A stretch of 64,000 nt of DNA from positions 682,001 to 746,000 of the forward strand of contig NZ_CP075371.1 in the NCBI RefSeq assembly GCF_018459925.1, in the 5' to 3' direction. Below, piece after piece: positions 39,816-48,248 of this stretch (position 1 is the stretch's first letter; each line of letters opens with the position of its first letter). The position numbers and the translations under genes were made by a program. This DNA comes from Nocardioides aquaticus (GTDB taxonomy: Bacteria > Actinomycetota > Actinomycetes > Propionibacteriales > Nocardioidaceae). Under the pieces are notes generated by a model that was given only the letters and a program-made list of their open reading frames with translations, had not been told where the DNA came from and made no database searches.

Positions 39816-40994
39816 ATGAGAGCAGTGACCTGGCAGGGAGTGCGCGACGTACGGGTGGAGGACGTGCCCGACCCGCGGATCGAGCAGCCGACCGACGCGA
39901 TCATCAAGATCACGTCGACCGGGGTGTGCGGCTCGGACCTGCACCTCTACGAGACGCTGGCGCCGTTCATGGGCCAGGGCAACGTCCTGGGCCACGAGCC
40001 GATGGGGATCGTCCAGGAGCTCGGCTCCGAGCCCGGCGACCTGAAGGTCGGCGACCGGGTCGTGCTGCCGTTCCAGATCTCCTGCGGCAGCTGCTGGATG
40101 TGCGACCGCGGCCTGCAGACGCAGTGCGAGACCACCCAGGTGCGCGAGCAGGGCACCGGCGCCGCCCTCTACGGTTTCTCCAAGCTGTACGGCGAGGTGC
40201 CCGGCGGGCAGGCCGAGTACGTGCGCGCCCCGCTGGCCGCGGCGAACGCGATGGTCGTGCCCGAGGGCCCGCCCGACGCGCGGTTCCTCTACCTCTCCGA
40301 CGTCCTGCCCACCGCGTGGCAGGCCGTCGAGTACGCCGCCGTGCCCGACGGCGGGACCCTGGTCGTGATGGGGGCCGGCCCGATCGGCGACATGGCCACC
40401 CGGATCGCGCTGCACCGCGGTCTGCGCGTGATCACCGTCGACCTCGTGCCCGAGCGGCTGGCCCGGGTCCGCGCCCGTGGCGCGGAGACCATCGACCTGC
40501 GCGAGGTCGACGACCTCGGTGAGGCCGTGCGCGAGATGACCGCCGGGCGCGGCGGCGACTCCGTGATCGACGCCGTCGGGATGGAGGCCCACGGCTCGCC
40601 CGCCGCCAAGGCCGTCCAGCGCCTGGTCGGCTTCCTGCCCGAGGCCGTCTCCGCGCCGATGATGAAGACCGCCGGTGTGGACCGGCTCGCGGCGTTGCAC
40701 GCGTCCTTCGACGTCGTACGCCGGGGCGGGACCGTCTCGGTGATCGGCGTCTACGGCGGCGCCGCCGACCCGATGCCGATGGTGCAGATGTTCGACAAGC
40801 AGATCCAGCTGCGGATGGGCCAGGCCAACGTGCGCCACTGGGCGCCCGACATCCTGCCGCTGCTCACCGACGCCGACCCGCTGGGCGTCGACGACTTCGC
40901 CACGCACGTCGTCCCGCTGGAGGACGCGGCCCACGGCTACGAGATCTTCCAGAAGAAGCAGGACGGCGCCTGCAAGGTCGTCCTCCAGCCCTGA
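39816..40994 (+). CDS. Zinc-dependent MDR dehydrogenase, glutathione-independent formaldehyde dehydrogenase-like
   Basis: A 392-residue zinc MDR enzyme. Catalytic-zinc ligands are in VCGSDLHLYE and LGHEPMGIV; structural-zinc cysteines are SCGSCWMCDRGLQTQC. The Rossmann motif is VVMGAGPIGDMATRIA. The long insert and LPTAWQAVEYA segment match FdhA-like dehydrogenases that oxidise formaldehyde without glutathione, though other alcohols are possible. GGAGGAG precedes the ATG, and a terminator follows. It appears to be monocistronic. Confidence 0.88.
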   Translation: MRAVTWQGVRDVRVEDVPDPRIEQPTDAIIKITSTGVCGSDLHLYETLAPFMGQGNVLGHEPMGIVQELGSEPGDLKVGDRVVLPFQISCGSCWMCDRGLQTQCETTQVREQGTGAALYGFSKLYGEVPGGQAEYVRAPLAAANAMVVPEGPPDARFLYLSDVLPTAWQAVEYAAVPDGGTLVVMGAGPIGDMATRIALHRGLRVITVDLVPERLARVRARGAETIDLREVDDLGEAVREMTAGRGGDSVIDAVGMEAHGSPAAKAVQRLVGFLPEAVSAPMMKTAGVDRLAALHASFDVVRRGGTVSVIGVYGGAADPMPMVQMFDKQIQLRMGQANVRHWAPDILPLLTDADPLGVDDFATHVVPLEDAAHGYEIFQKKQDGACKVVLQP

Positions 40995-41008
40995 CCTGCG
41001 ACGATCCG

Positions 41009-41041
41009 CCCCGCAGGAGGCCGTGGGGGCCTCCCGCGGGG
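41009..41041 (+). terminator. Hairpin terminator
   Basis: Fourteen-base arms CCCCGCAGGAGGCC and GGCCTCCCGCGGGG pair with one mismatch around GTGGG, 14 bp after the dehydrogenase stop. Confidence 0.75.
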
Positions 41042-41103
41042 TGGTTCTGCGGCCCGATCCACAACAAGTCGTCCCGGGACGTGGCATCGGGCGCCAAGGT
41101 TGG

Positions 41104-41276
41104 TAGTGTCGGCCCTGCATGAGGTGCAAAGTTCCAGCTGGTCTGACGCCTGCGGAGTTTGTGATCCAACGGCGTTTCTGCTTCGTGGTCCTCCACGGGT
41201 CGGAGCGACGTGTCACCGCATCTGATGCGGGCCGCCGAAGTGGCGGCTCTCGCCCCGACTAAGGAGTATCGAGCAT
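41104..41276 (+). promoter_or_regulatory. Promoter and structured 5' leader of cspA
   Basis: A TAGTGT -10 candidate at 41104-41109 would give a leader of about 160 nt. Its 3' part contains two adjacent hairpins, CCGCAT-CTG-ATGCGG (41216-41230) and GCCGCC-GAAGT-GGCGGC (41231-41247), just before AAGGAG. Long structured leaders that act as RNA thermosensors are typical of cold-shock genes; activity here is inferred. Confidence 0.5.
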
Positions 41277-41480
41277 ATGGCTCAGGGCACCGTGAAGTGG
41301 TTCAACGCCGAGAAGGGTTTCGGCTTCATTGCGCAGGAGGACGGCGGCGACGACGTCTTCGTGCACTACTCGGCGATTCAGACCCAGGGCTACAAGTCCC
41401 TGGACGAGAACCAGCGCGTCGAGTTCGACGTCACCCAGGGCCCCAAGGGCCCGCAGGCGGAGAACGTCCGCCCCGTCTGA
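41277..41480 (+). CDS. cspA: Cold-shock protein
   Basis: A 67-residue cold-shock domain: [20 protein letters not shown] carries RNP1 (KGFGFI) and [10 protein letters not shown] carries RNP2 (VFVHY). It is a small OB-fold RNA/DNA chaperone. AAGGAG at 41261-41266 sets the start, and a strong terminator follows. The long leader suggests post-transcriptional control. Confidence 0.96.
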   Translation: MAQGTVKWFNAEKGFGFIAQEDGGDDVFVHYSAIQTQGYKSLDENQRVEFDVTQGPKGPQAENVRPV

Positions 41481-41503
41481 CGACGACTCGACCCCAGGTC
41501 GAC

Positions 41504-41540
41504 GCGAGGCCCCACCCATCGGGTGGGGCCTCGTGCCATT
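41504..41540 (+). terminator. Rho-independent terminator of cspA
   Basis: A perfect 13-bp stem (CGAGGCCCCACCC and complement) with an ATC loop is followed by TGCCATTT, one of the few terminators here with a T-rich tail. Confidence 0.85.
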
Positions 41541-41704
41541 TCCCCCGTCCGAGGGGTCGGGGACGACGGATCCGGTGGTCCGGACCGGGACCAACCTCCC
41601 CGATCGGGGCGTCCGGGGGCTCGCGATGCCGTGTCTGCGTGGCAGGAGCGGGGTTTGCCCGTACGGTGTCGGGAAGGTTTCAACTACCGCGAGGGAGGTT
41701 CGGC

Positions 41705-41872
41705 GTGTACGACCAGTTCGACGTGACGCTCGAGGACGTCGACCTCCTCGGTGAGGTCGAGCTCACGACCAACCTGATCATCGCGGCCAGCGAGTCCGAG
41801 GAGCACCTCTCCGCCGCCGAGATCGACGCCGTCCTCGGCGTCGAGCCGGTCCAGGACGACCCCGACACCTGA
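41705..41872 (+). CDS. Small acidic protein of unknown function (55 aa)
   Basis: A 55-residue, strongly acidic ORF (YDQFDVTLEDVDLLGEVEL to GVEPVQDDPDT) with an amphipathic middle and no cysteine. GAGGGAGG precedes the GTG at good spacing, which supports translation. It lies between cspA and csoR and ends 66 bp upstream of the csoR start codon. No family is recognised with confidence; it might be a small anti-sigma-like or adaptor protein, but nothing in the sequence proves this. Confidence 0.6.
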   Translation: MYDQFDVTLEDVDLLGEVELTTNLIIAASESEEHLSAAEIDAVLGVEPVQDDPDT

Positions 41873-41913
41873 GCGCAGCCCCTCCCGGCCCACCTGTCGC
41901 CGCGCCGGCCACA

Positions 41914-41932
41914 TACCCCTCGGGGGTACGCT
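41914..41932 (+). promoter_or_regulatory. CsoR operator overlapping the csoR leaderless promoter
   Basis: TACCCC-TCG-GGGGTA (41914-41928) is a perfect 6-bp inverted repeat of the kind bound by CsoR copper repressors. It overlaps the -10 TACGCT (41927-41932), which lies 6 nt before ATG41939. Binding should block the polymerase until Cu(I) releases CsoR. Confidence 0.7.
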
Positions 41933-41938
41933 GGCGGC

Positions 41939-42235
41939 ATGGACGAGCACCAGCACGGCTACCTCCACGAGAAGGACGCGTACCTCAAGCGGCTGCGCCG
42001 CATCGAGGGCCAGGCCCGCGGCCTGCAGCGCATGGTCGAGGAGGAGACGTACTGCATCGACGTGCTGACCCAGGTCGCGGCGATGACCAAGGCCCTCGAG
42101 GCGTTCTCCCTCGGGCTGCTCTCCGAGCACCTCCACCACTGCGTCGTCGACGCCGCCCGCGCCGGTGACGACGACGCCGCGCGCGCCAAGGTCGACGAGG
42201 CCGTCGCCGCCATCACCCGGCTCGTGAAGTCCTGA
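41939..42235 (+). CDS. csoR: Copper-sensing transcriptional repressor CsoR
   Basis: A 98-residue, all-helical repressor. The Cu(I) ligands are at the expected spacing, C39, H64 and C68 (C-x24-H-x3-C), in EEETYCIDVL and SEHLHHCVVDA. RRIEGQARGLQRM is the family's DNA-facing helix. Cu(I) binding to the Cys-His-Cys site reduces DNA affinity. It heads a csoR-copZ-copA unit and appears to repress its own promoter. The ATG is set by a leaderless promoter. Confidence 0.96.
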   Translation: MDEHQHGYLHEKDAYLKRLRRIEGQARGLQRMVEEETYCIDVLTQVAAMTKALEAFSLGLLSEHLHHCVVDAARAGDDDAARAKVDEAVAAITRLVKS

Positions 42236-42279
42236 CCCGCCCGGCCCCCACCAGCCGTACGACCCCCGAGGAGCACCAG

Positions 42280-42486
42280 ATGACCCGCACCAGCGAGTGG
42301 ACCGTCACCGGCATGACCTGCGAGCACTGCGTCGCCTCGGTCACCGAGGAGGTCTCCGAGATCCCGACCGTCACCGACGTCTCCGTCACCCTCGACGGCG
42401 GCCGCGTCGTCGTCACCAGCGACGCCCCGCTCGAGCGGTCGCAGGTCGAGCAGGCCGTGACCGAGGCCGGGTACGCCCTGGCATGA
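42280..42486 (+). CDS. copZ: Copper chaperone, HMA domain (CopZ)
   Basis: A 68-residue heavy-metal-associated domain with the Cu(I) motif MTCEHC (C14 and C17) and the alternating beta-alpha-beta pattern of CopZ/Atx1. It should deliver Cu(I) to the downstream P-type ATPase. GAGGAG is well placed before the ATG, and the stop overlaps the copA start (ATGA), giving coupling. Confidence 0.94.
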   Translation: MTRTSEWTVTGMTCEHCVASVTEEVSEIPTVTDVSVTLDGGRVVVTSDAPLERSQVEQAVTEAGYALA

Positions 42487-44720
42487 GCACCACCGACCCC
42501 GAGCTCGAGCTGGCCATCACCGGGATGACCTGCGCCTCGTGCGCGCACCGGATCGAGCGCAAGCTCACCAGGCTCGACGGGGTCGAGGCGACGGTCAACT
42601 ACGCGACCGAGAAGGCCACCGTGCGCCACCGCGTCGACGTCGACCCGCAGCTGCTGCTCGACACCGTGGCCGCCGCGGGCTACGCAGCGAGCCTGCCCCC
42701 GCCGCCCGGCGAGCAGGACGGGACGGACGACGCCGCCGATGCCGAGCTGGCCCTGCTGCGCCGCCGCCTCGTCGTGGCCTCGGTCCTGGCGCTGCCGGTC
42801 GTGGTGATGGCGATGGTGCCGCCCGCCCAGCTCCCCGGCTGGCAGTGGCTCTCGCTGGTGCTGGCGGCGCCGGTGGTCACCTGGGCGGCCTGGCCCTTCC
42901 ACCGCGCCGCGGCCGTCAACGCCCGGCACGGCGCCGCCACCATGGACACCCTCGTCTCCGTCGGCGTGCTGGCCGCGACCCTCTGGTCGCTGGTCGCGCT
43001 GACGGTCGGCACCGCCGGCGAGATCGGGATGACGCACGGGTTCTCGCTGACCGCGGCCGGCTCCGACGGGCTGGGCAACGTCTACCTCGAGGTCGCCACC
43101 GCCGTCACCGCGTTCCTCCTCGCCGGGCGCTACGTCGAGAAGCGCGCCAAGCGCCGGGCCGGGGCCGCGCTGCGGGCCCTGCTCGACCTCGGCGCCAAGG
43201 ACGTCGCCGTCCTCGACGAGCACGGTGTCGAGCAGCGCGTCCCCACCGACCGGCTGGCGCCCGGCACCCGCTTCGTGGTGCGCCCCGGCGAGAAGGTCGC
43301 CACCGACGGCGAGGTCGTCGAGGGCCGCTCCGCGGTGGACGCCTCGCTGGTCACCGGCGAGCCGGTGCCGGTCGAGGTCGTCCCCGGCGACACCGTGGTC
43401 GGCGGCACGATCAGCACCAGCGGGCGGCTGGTCGTCCGCGCCACCCGGGTCGGCGCCGACACCCAGCTGGCGCAGATGGCCCGGCTCGTCGAGCAGGCGC
43501 AGTCCGGCAAGGCCGACGTGCAGCGCCTCGCCGACCGCGTCGCAGGGGTCTTCGTCCCCGCGGTGCTCGTGCTGGCCCTGCTCACCCTGGCCGGCTGGCT
43601 GCTGCTCGGCGGGAGCGCCACCGAGGCCGCGACCGCGGCCGTCGCGGTGCTGATCATCGCCTGTCCCTGCGCGCTGGGCCTGGCCACGCCGACCGCGCTG
43701 CTGGTCGGCACGGGTCGCGGTGCTCAGCTCGGCATCCTGATCCGCGGGCCCGAGGTCCTCGAGAGCACCCGCCGCGTGGACACCGTCGTGCTCGACAAGA
43801 CCGGCACCGTCACCACCGGCGTGATGAGCCTGGTCGACGTCGTCGCCGCGCCGGGGGAGGAGGTCGACGACGTGCGCCGGCTCGCCGCCGCCGTCGAGGC
43901 CGCCTCCGGGCACCCGGTCGCCCGTGCCGTCGTGGCCGGGTCGGCCGCACCGCTCCCGCCGGTCACCGACTTCACCTCCCTCGAGGGCCTCGGCGTGGAG
44001 GGCGTCGTCGAGGGCCGTGCCGTCGTCGTCGGCCGGCCGCGGCTGCTCGCCGAGCGTGGCGTCGACCTCCCCGCCGCGCTGCTGGCGGCCGTGGAGGCGG
44101 CGGAGGCGGCCGGGCGTACGGCCGTCGTGGCCGCCTGGGACGGCCGCGCGCGCGGCGTGCTCGTGGTGGCCGACACCGTCAAGGACGGCGCCGCCGAGGC
44201 GGTCGCGTCGCTGCGCGGGCTCGGGCTGCGCCCGATGCTGCTGACCGGCGACCACGCCCGCGCCGCGCGTGCCGTGGCCGACGAGGTCGGGATCGAGGCG
44301 GGCCCCGACGGCGCGGGCGTCGTCGCCGAGGTGCTGCCGGCCGAGAAGCTCGCCGCCGTCCGCCGCCTCCAGCAGCAGGGTCACGTGGTGGCGATGGTCG
44401 GCGACGGGGTCAACGACGCCGCCGCGCTGGCCCAGGCCGACCTCGGGATCGCGCTGGGCACCGGCACCGACGTCGCCATCCAGGCCGCGGACCTCACACT
44501 GGTGCGCGGCGACCTGCGCCTGGCGGCCGACGCCGTACGCCTGTCCCGCCGCACCCTGGCCACCATCCGGGGCAACCTGTTCTGGGCCTTCGCCTACAAC
44601 GTCGCGGCGCTGCCGGTGGCTGCCGCCGGGCTGCTGAACCCGATGATCGCGGGGCTGGCGATGGCGCTGTCGTCGGTCTTCGTGGTCACCAACAGCCTGC
44701 GGCTGCGCCGCTTCCGCTGA
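42483..44720 (+). CDS. copA: Copper-exporting P1B-type ATPase
   Basis: A 745-residue heavy-metal ATPase. One N-terminal HMA domain carries MTCASC (residues 16-21). Eight helices follow, with the transmembrane metal site CPC in IIACPCALGLATPTAL. The actuator has VTGEPVP, phosphorylation is at DKTGTVT, the nucleotide domain has SGHPVA, and the hinge has MVGDGVNDAAAL. The pattern is CopA (P1B-1), which exports Cu(I). ATG42483 overlaps copZ by 4 bp. Confidence 0.97.
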   Translation: MSTTDPELELAITGMTCASCAHRIERKLTRLDGVEATVNYATEKATVRHRVDVDPQLLLDTVAAAGYAASLPPPPGEQDGTDDAADAELALLRRRLVVASVLALPVVVMAMVPPAQLPGWQWLSLVLAAPVVTWAAWPFHRAAAVNARHGAATMDTLVSVGVLAATLWSLVALTVGTAGEIGMTHGFSLTAAGSDGLGNVYLEVATAVTAFLLAGRYVEKRAKRRAGAALRALLDLGAKDVAVLDEHGVEQRVPTDRLAPGTRFVVRPGEKVATDGEVVEGRSAVDASLVTGEPVPVEVVPGDTVVGGTISTSGRLVVRATRVGADTQLAQMARLVEQAQSGKADVQRLADRVAGVFVPAVLVLALLTLAGWLLLGGSATEAATAAVAVLIIACPCALGLATPTALLVGTGRGAQLGILIRGPEVLESTRRVDTVVLDKTGTVTTGVMSLVDVVAAPGEEVDDVRRLAAAVEAASGHPVARAVVAGSAAPLPPVTDFTSLEGLGVEGVVEGRAVVVGRPRLLAERGVDLPAALLAAVEAAEAAGRTAVVAAWDGRARGVLVVADTVKDGAAEAVASLRGLGLRPMLLTGDHARAARAVADEVGIEAGPDGAGVVAEVLPAEKLAAVRRLQQQGHVVAMVGDGVNDAAALAQADLGIALGTGTDVAIQAADLTLVRGDLRLAADAVRLSRRTLATIRGNLFWAFAYNVAALPVAAAGLLNPMIAGLAMALSSVFVVTNSLRLRRFR

Positions 44721-44741
44721 CCGCCCCCGGGACGACCACCC

Positions 44742-45860
44742 TCAGCAGGTCGCGAACAGGACCGGCCCGGACGACAGGTCGGAGAGCACGCGCGCGTCCT
44801 CGGTCGGCTCGAGCTCCATCGTCACGACCCGCCCCTCGGCCGCGGTGGTGCCGAGGCTGAACCGGTCGGCGAAGTCGCCGCCCTGGCCGGGCGCCGGGCC
44901 CGAGGCCAGCCGCGCGCGGGTGTCGGCGTTCTCCCGGGCCTGGTCGTCGGTCTCGAAGGCCAGCGCCGCGGTCGCGTCGCCACCGGGCTGGACGCCCAGG
45001 CCGAAGCCGGCGAGCGGGTTGACCGGTCCGGCGGCGGCGAGCAGCGTGCGGGCCTGCTCCTGCGCGGCCCCGTCGGCCGAGGCCATCGCCAGGGACTCGC
45101 AGGCCACGGCGCTGTCGTAGACCGCGGCCGCGAGCGGCGGGCCGGCGTCGGCCAGCGCCTCCACGGCGTCCGCGACGCCCTGCCCGGGCTCGGGCGGGTC
45201 GGTGTCGACCGCCCGCTGCAGGTAGGCCGAGGCGTCGCTGGCGCGCACGACGAGCTCCTCGCTGTCGACCGCCACGAAGGACAGCTCGGGGGAGAGCTGC
45301 CCGAGCGTGGCGAGCACGTCCGGGCCGCCGCGCCACACGCCGGTCGCGTCCTCGGGCGGGGTGAAGCCGGCCTGGCGCAGCCGGTCCTCGACCAGCGCGG
45401 CGTCGGACTCCTCGGCCAGGCCCATCGTGACCAGCGCCCCCTCCTCGCCCTGGCTGAACAGCTCCCAGGACAGGGTCGCGGGGGAGAAGCCGAGCGCGGT
45501 CTGGGAGGTCGCCGCGGACTCGCCCAGCGCGGTGGTGGCGGACAGGTCGGCGTCAAAGGCGGCGTCGAGCAGCTCCTCGACGTCCCGGGTCGACGGGTCG
45601 GCCGGCGGGTCCAGGGCGAGGTCGTCGCGCACCCCGGCCCAGTCGGTCCACGAGAAGCGCACCGCGTCCGCGGGGGCCATCGCGACCGCCCGCTCGAGCT
45701 CCGAGCCGGGCCCGACCCCGGGCAGCGCGGAGAGGCCGGGGACGTCGGCGAGACGGGGCAGCGTCCCGCGTACCGCCCCCGCCACGACGGCGGCCGCCGT
45801 GAGGGCCAGGAGCACGCCGAGGACCAGCAGCAGCCGCGCCCGGCCGAGGTCGTCCCCCAC
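44742..45860 (-). CDS. DUF3352-type exported protein
   Basis: A 372-residue protein with an N-terminal transmembrane or signal helix (LLLVLGVLLALTAAAVVAGAV) and a large extracellular part rich in Ala, Asp and Glu. Features such as WTDWAGVRDDLAL and FSPATLSWELFSQGEEGALVTMGL match the actinobacterial DUF3352 family. It ends in a single Cys next to another internal Cys, possibly disulfide-bonded. AGGAGGAG precedes the GTG. Function is unknown. It is convergent with copA across 21 bp. Confidence 0.78.
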   Translation of the reverse strand: MGDDLGRARLLLVLGVLLALTAAAVVAGAVRGTLPRLADVPGLSALPGVGPGSELERAVAMAPADAVRFSWTDWAGVRDDLALDPPADPSTRDVEELLDAAFDADLSATTALGESAATSQTALGFSPATLSWELFSQGEEGALVTMGLAEESDAALVEDRLRQAGFTPPEDATGVWRGGPDVLATLGQLSPELSFVAVDSEELVVRASDASAYLQRAVDTDPPEPGQGVADAVEALADAGPPLAAAVYDSAVACESLAMASADGAAQEQARTLLAAAGPVNPLAGFGLGVQPGGDATAALAFETDDQARENADTRARLASGPAPGQGGDFADRFSLGTTAAEGRVVTMELEPTEDARVLSDLSSGPVLFATC

Positions 45861-45900
45861 GGTTCTCCTCCTGGTCACCCGGAGATGTGAGACTAGCCCC

Positions 45901-46779
45901 ATGGTCAGCACGCCCCCCCGCGCCGTCCTCGCCGCCGGCGTGGTGGCGTTCCGCGCGGGCCGCCAGGTGCTGGTGGTCCACCGCCCGCGCTACGACGACT
46001 GGTCCTTCCCCAAGGGCAAGGTCGACCCCGGCGAGCACGTCACCGCCACCGCCGTGCGCGAGGCCTGGGAGGAGACCGGGCTGCACGTCCGGCTCGGCCC
46101 GCAGCTGGCCGACCAGCGCTACGCCATCGCGGGCGGGCGGCCGAAGGTCGTCTCCTACTGGACCGGACGCGCCGTCGGCGACGACGACGTGGCCACCTAC
46201 GCCGCGAACCGCGAGATCGACGAGGTCGCCTGGGTCGACCTCGACAAGGCCGAGGGCCTGCTGACCTACCCCCACGACCGCACGACGCTGGCGCAGGCGA
46301 CCGGGCTGCGGCGGCGTACCGCACCCATCGTGGTGCTGCGCCACGGCAAGGCGCGCTCCCGCAAGGCGTGGCGCAAGGACGACCGCCAGCGCCCCCTGCT
46401 CGCGCTGGGCACGCTGCAGGCCGAGCGGCTGGTCCCGGTGCTGTCGGCCTACGCGGTGACCCGCGTCGTCACCTCCTCCAGCACCCGCTGCCTGCAGACC
46501 GTGACGCCCTTCGCCGACACGACCGGCTGGGAGGTCGAGGCCACCGACGGGCTCAGCGAGGAGGGGCACACCAAGGGCTCCGTACGCCGGGTGGTCGCCG
46601 CCGCGCGCGAGGCCGCGGCCGACGGCGTCGGGACCGTCCTCTGCTCCCACCGCCCGGTGCTGCCGCAGCTGCTGCGCGAGCTCGGGCTGAAGGACCCCCA
46701 GCTCGCCCCCGGGCAGCTGCTCGTCGCTCACACCCGCAAGGGCGACGTGGTCGCGCACGAGGTCCAGGGCGTCGGCTGA
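45901..46779 (+). CDS. Nudix hydrolase fused to a histidine-phosphatase domain (MutT1-type)
   Basis: A 292-residue fusion like mycobacterial MutT1. The N-terminal Nudix domain has the full box GKVDPGEHVTATAVREAWEETGL with the REUxEE core, acting on oxidised or dinucleoside phosphates. The C-terminal domain has VLRHGKARSRKAW (RHG catalytic motif), TSSSTRCLQTV and SHRPVLP. The pair removes 8-oxo-dGTP-type damage by two-step hydrolysis. ATG45901 opens the Nudix beta-strand. It is transcribed away from the DUF3352 gene. Confidence 0.9.
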   Translation: MVSTPPRAVLAAGVVAFRAGRQVLVVHRPRYDDWSFPKGKVDPGEHVTATAVREAWEETGLHVRLGPQLADQRYAIAGGRPKVVSYWTGRAVGDDDVATYAANREIDEVAWVDLDKAEGLLTYPHDRTTLAQATGLRRRTAPIVVLRHGKARSRKAWRKDDRQRPLLALGTLQAERLVPVLSAYAVTRVVTSSSTRCLQTVTPFADTTGWEVEATDGLSEEGHTKGSVRRVVAAAREAAADGVGTVLCSHRPVLPQLLRELGLKDPQLAPGQLLVAHTRKGDVVAHEVQGVG

Positions 46780-46830
46780 GCGGGTCCTCCTACCCCGTTG
46801 ACCTGGGTCGATGGTCCCGTTCCCGGGGTC

Positions 46831-46940
46831 GTTCACCCGCCGTACGTCCCCCGGCCCCGGCCCCGCCCACCAACCGTCCGGGTGCGTTCACCCCTCGTTC
46901 ACCGTCGGCCCCCGATCGGGTCACCTCGCATGCCTAGCGT
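46831..46940 (+). promoter_or_regulatory. pstS promoter with PHO-box-like direct repeats
   Basis: GTTCACCCCTC (46886-46896) and GTTCACCGTCG (46897-46907) are adjacent 11-nt units of the actinobacterial PhoP box type, and a third GTTCACCCGCC lies at 46831-46841. TAGCGT at 46935-46940 is the likely -10. This predicts PhoP-dependent induction under phosphate limitation. Confidence 0.7.
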
Positions 46941-46988
46941 CTGCGTCGTCCGAGACACAGCCTCATCTCTCTCTTCAGGAGTCACGAA

Positions 46989-48107
46989 GTGACGATCACT
47001 TCCCTGCGCCGCGCCGTCCTCCCCGGCGTCGCCACCCTCGCGCTCGCCCTCTCGGCGTGCAGCGCGTCCAACGAGACCGACACCGCGTCCGGTGGCGGCG
47101 ACGAGGCCGCGGCCGAGCTGTCCGGTCAGTACACGATCGGCGGCGCCTCCTCCCAGGAGGCCGCCCAGCTGGCCTGGACGACCGGGTTCACCGAGGTCGC
47201 CCCCGACGTCACCATGACCTACGAGCCCGTCGGCTCCGGCGGTGGCCGCGAGAACTTCATCTCCGGCGCCTACATGCTGGCCGGCTCCGACGCCTACCTC
47301 ACCGACGACGAGGGCGAGCTGTCCGACGCCACCGAGCGGTGCGGCGGCGAGGCCCCGATCGAGGTGCCCAACTACGTCAGCCCGATCGCGATCATCTTCA
47401 ACGTCGACGGCGTCGACGAGCTGAACCTCACCCCGGAGACCCTCGGCGCCATCTTCGCCGGCGAGATCACCCAGTGGGACGACCCGGCCATCGCCGAGGA
47501 GAACCCCGACGCCGACCTGCCGAGCGCGCCGATCAACGCGGTGCACCGCTCCGACGAGTCCGGCACGACCGAGAACTTCACCAGCTACCTCGACGTCGCC
47601 GCGTCCGACTCGTGGACCGGGGGCGTCGTCGAGACGTGGCCCCGCGAGTTCGGCGGCGAGGGTGCCCAGGGCACCTCCGGCGTCGTCTCCGCGGTCACCG
47701 ACGGCCAGAACGCGATCGGCTACGCCGACGCCAGCCAGGCCGGCGACCTCGGCACCGCCAACATCCAGGTCGGCGAGGAGTTCGTCGCGCCGACCCCGGA
47801 GGCGGCCGCCAACATCCTCGCGGTCTCGCCGCTGGCGGAGTCGGCCGAGGAGAACCAGCTGATCTACGACCTCGACTACCTCACCGAGGAGGCCGACGCG
47901 TACCCGATCGTGCTGACCTCCTACATGATCGCCTGCCCGACCTACGAGGACCAGGCCGAGGCCGACGTCGCCAAGGCCTACCTCGAGTACGTCATCGGCC
48001 CCGAGGGCCAGGAGCAGGGCGCCAACGAGGCCGGCGCCGCGCCGCTCGAGTCCGGTCTGCAGGAGGACGCGCTCGCGATCATCGAGACGATCTCCGCCGG
48101 CAGCTGA
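46989..48107 (+). CDS. pstS: Phosphate-binding lipoprotein PstS
   Basis: A 372-residue substrate-binding protein. The lipobox LSAC with C24 follows a short signal, so it is lipid-anchored outside the membrane. Phosphate-site motifs are GGASSQEAAQ, VGSGGGRENF and HRSDESGTTENF, in the PstS order. It feeds the PstC/PstA/PstB importer. The GTG follows CAGGAG (46976-46981). A terminator-like hairpin after the stop would raise PstS over the permease. Confidence 0.95.
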   Translation: MTITSLRRAVLPGVATLALALSACSASNETDTASGGGDEAAAELSGQYTIGGASSQEAAQLAWTTGFTEVAPDVTMTYEPVGSGGGRENFISGAYMLAGSDAYLTDDEGELSDATERCGGEAPIEVPNYVSPIAIIFNVDGVDELNLTPETLGAIFAGEITQWDDPAIAEENPDADLPSAPINAVHRSDESGTTENFTSYLDVAASDSWTGGVVETWPREFGGEGAQGTSGVVSAVTDGQNAIGYADASQAGDLGTANIQVGEEFVAPTPEAAANILAVSPLAESAEENQLIYDLDYLTEEADAYPIVLTSYMIACPTYEDQAEADVAKAYLEYVIGPEGQEQGANEAGAAPLESGLQEDALAIIETISAGS

Positions 48108-48120
48108 CGCCGGTCCGACC

Positions 48121-48167
48121 CCGCGAGGGTCCCGCTCCCGCCCGTCCGGCGGCCGGGACCCTCGCGG
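48121..48167 (+). terminator. Hairpin between pstS and pstC (attenuator-like)
   Basis: A perfect 14-bp stem, CCGCGAGGGTCCCG and its complement, encloses a 19-nt loop within the 141-bp gap. As a partial terminator or 3' stabiliser it would make pstS mRNA more abundant than pstCAB mRNA. Confidence 0.75.
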
Positions 48168-48248
48168 TGCGTCACCGCCCGTCCACGGCGGTGACAGACT
48201 CAGCACGACCCACCATCTCCACGTAGCACCACCGAACCAGGGGGCCAG

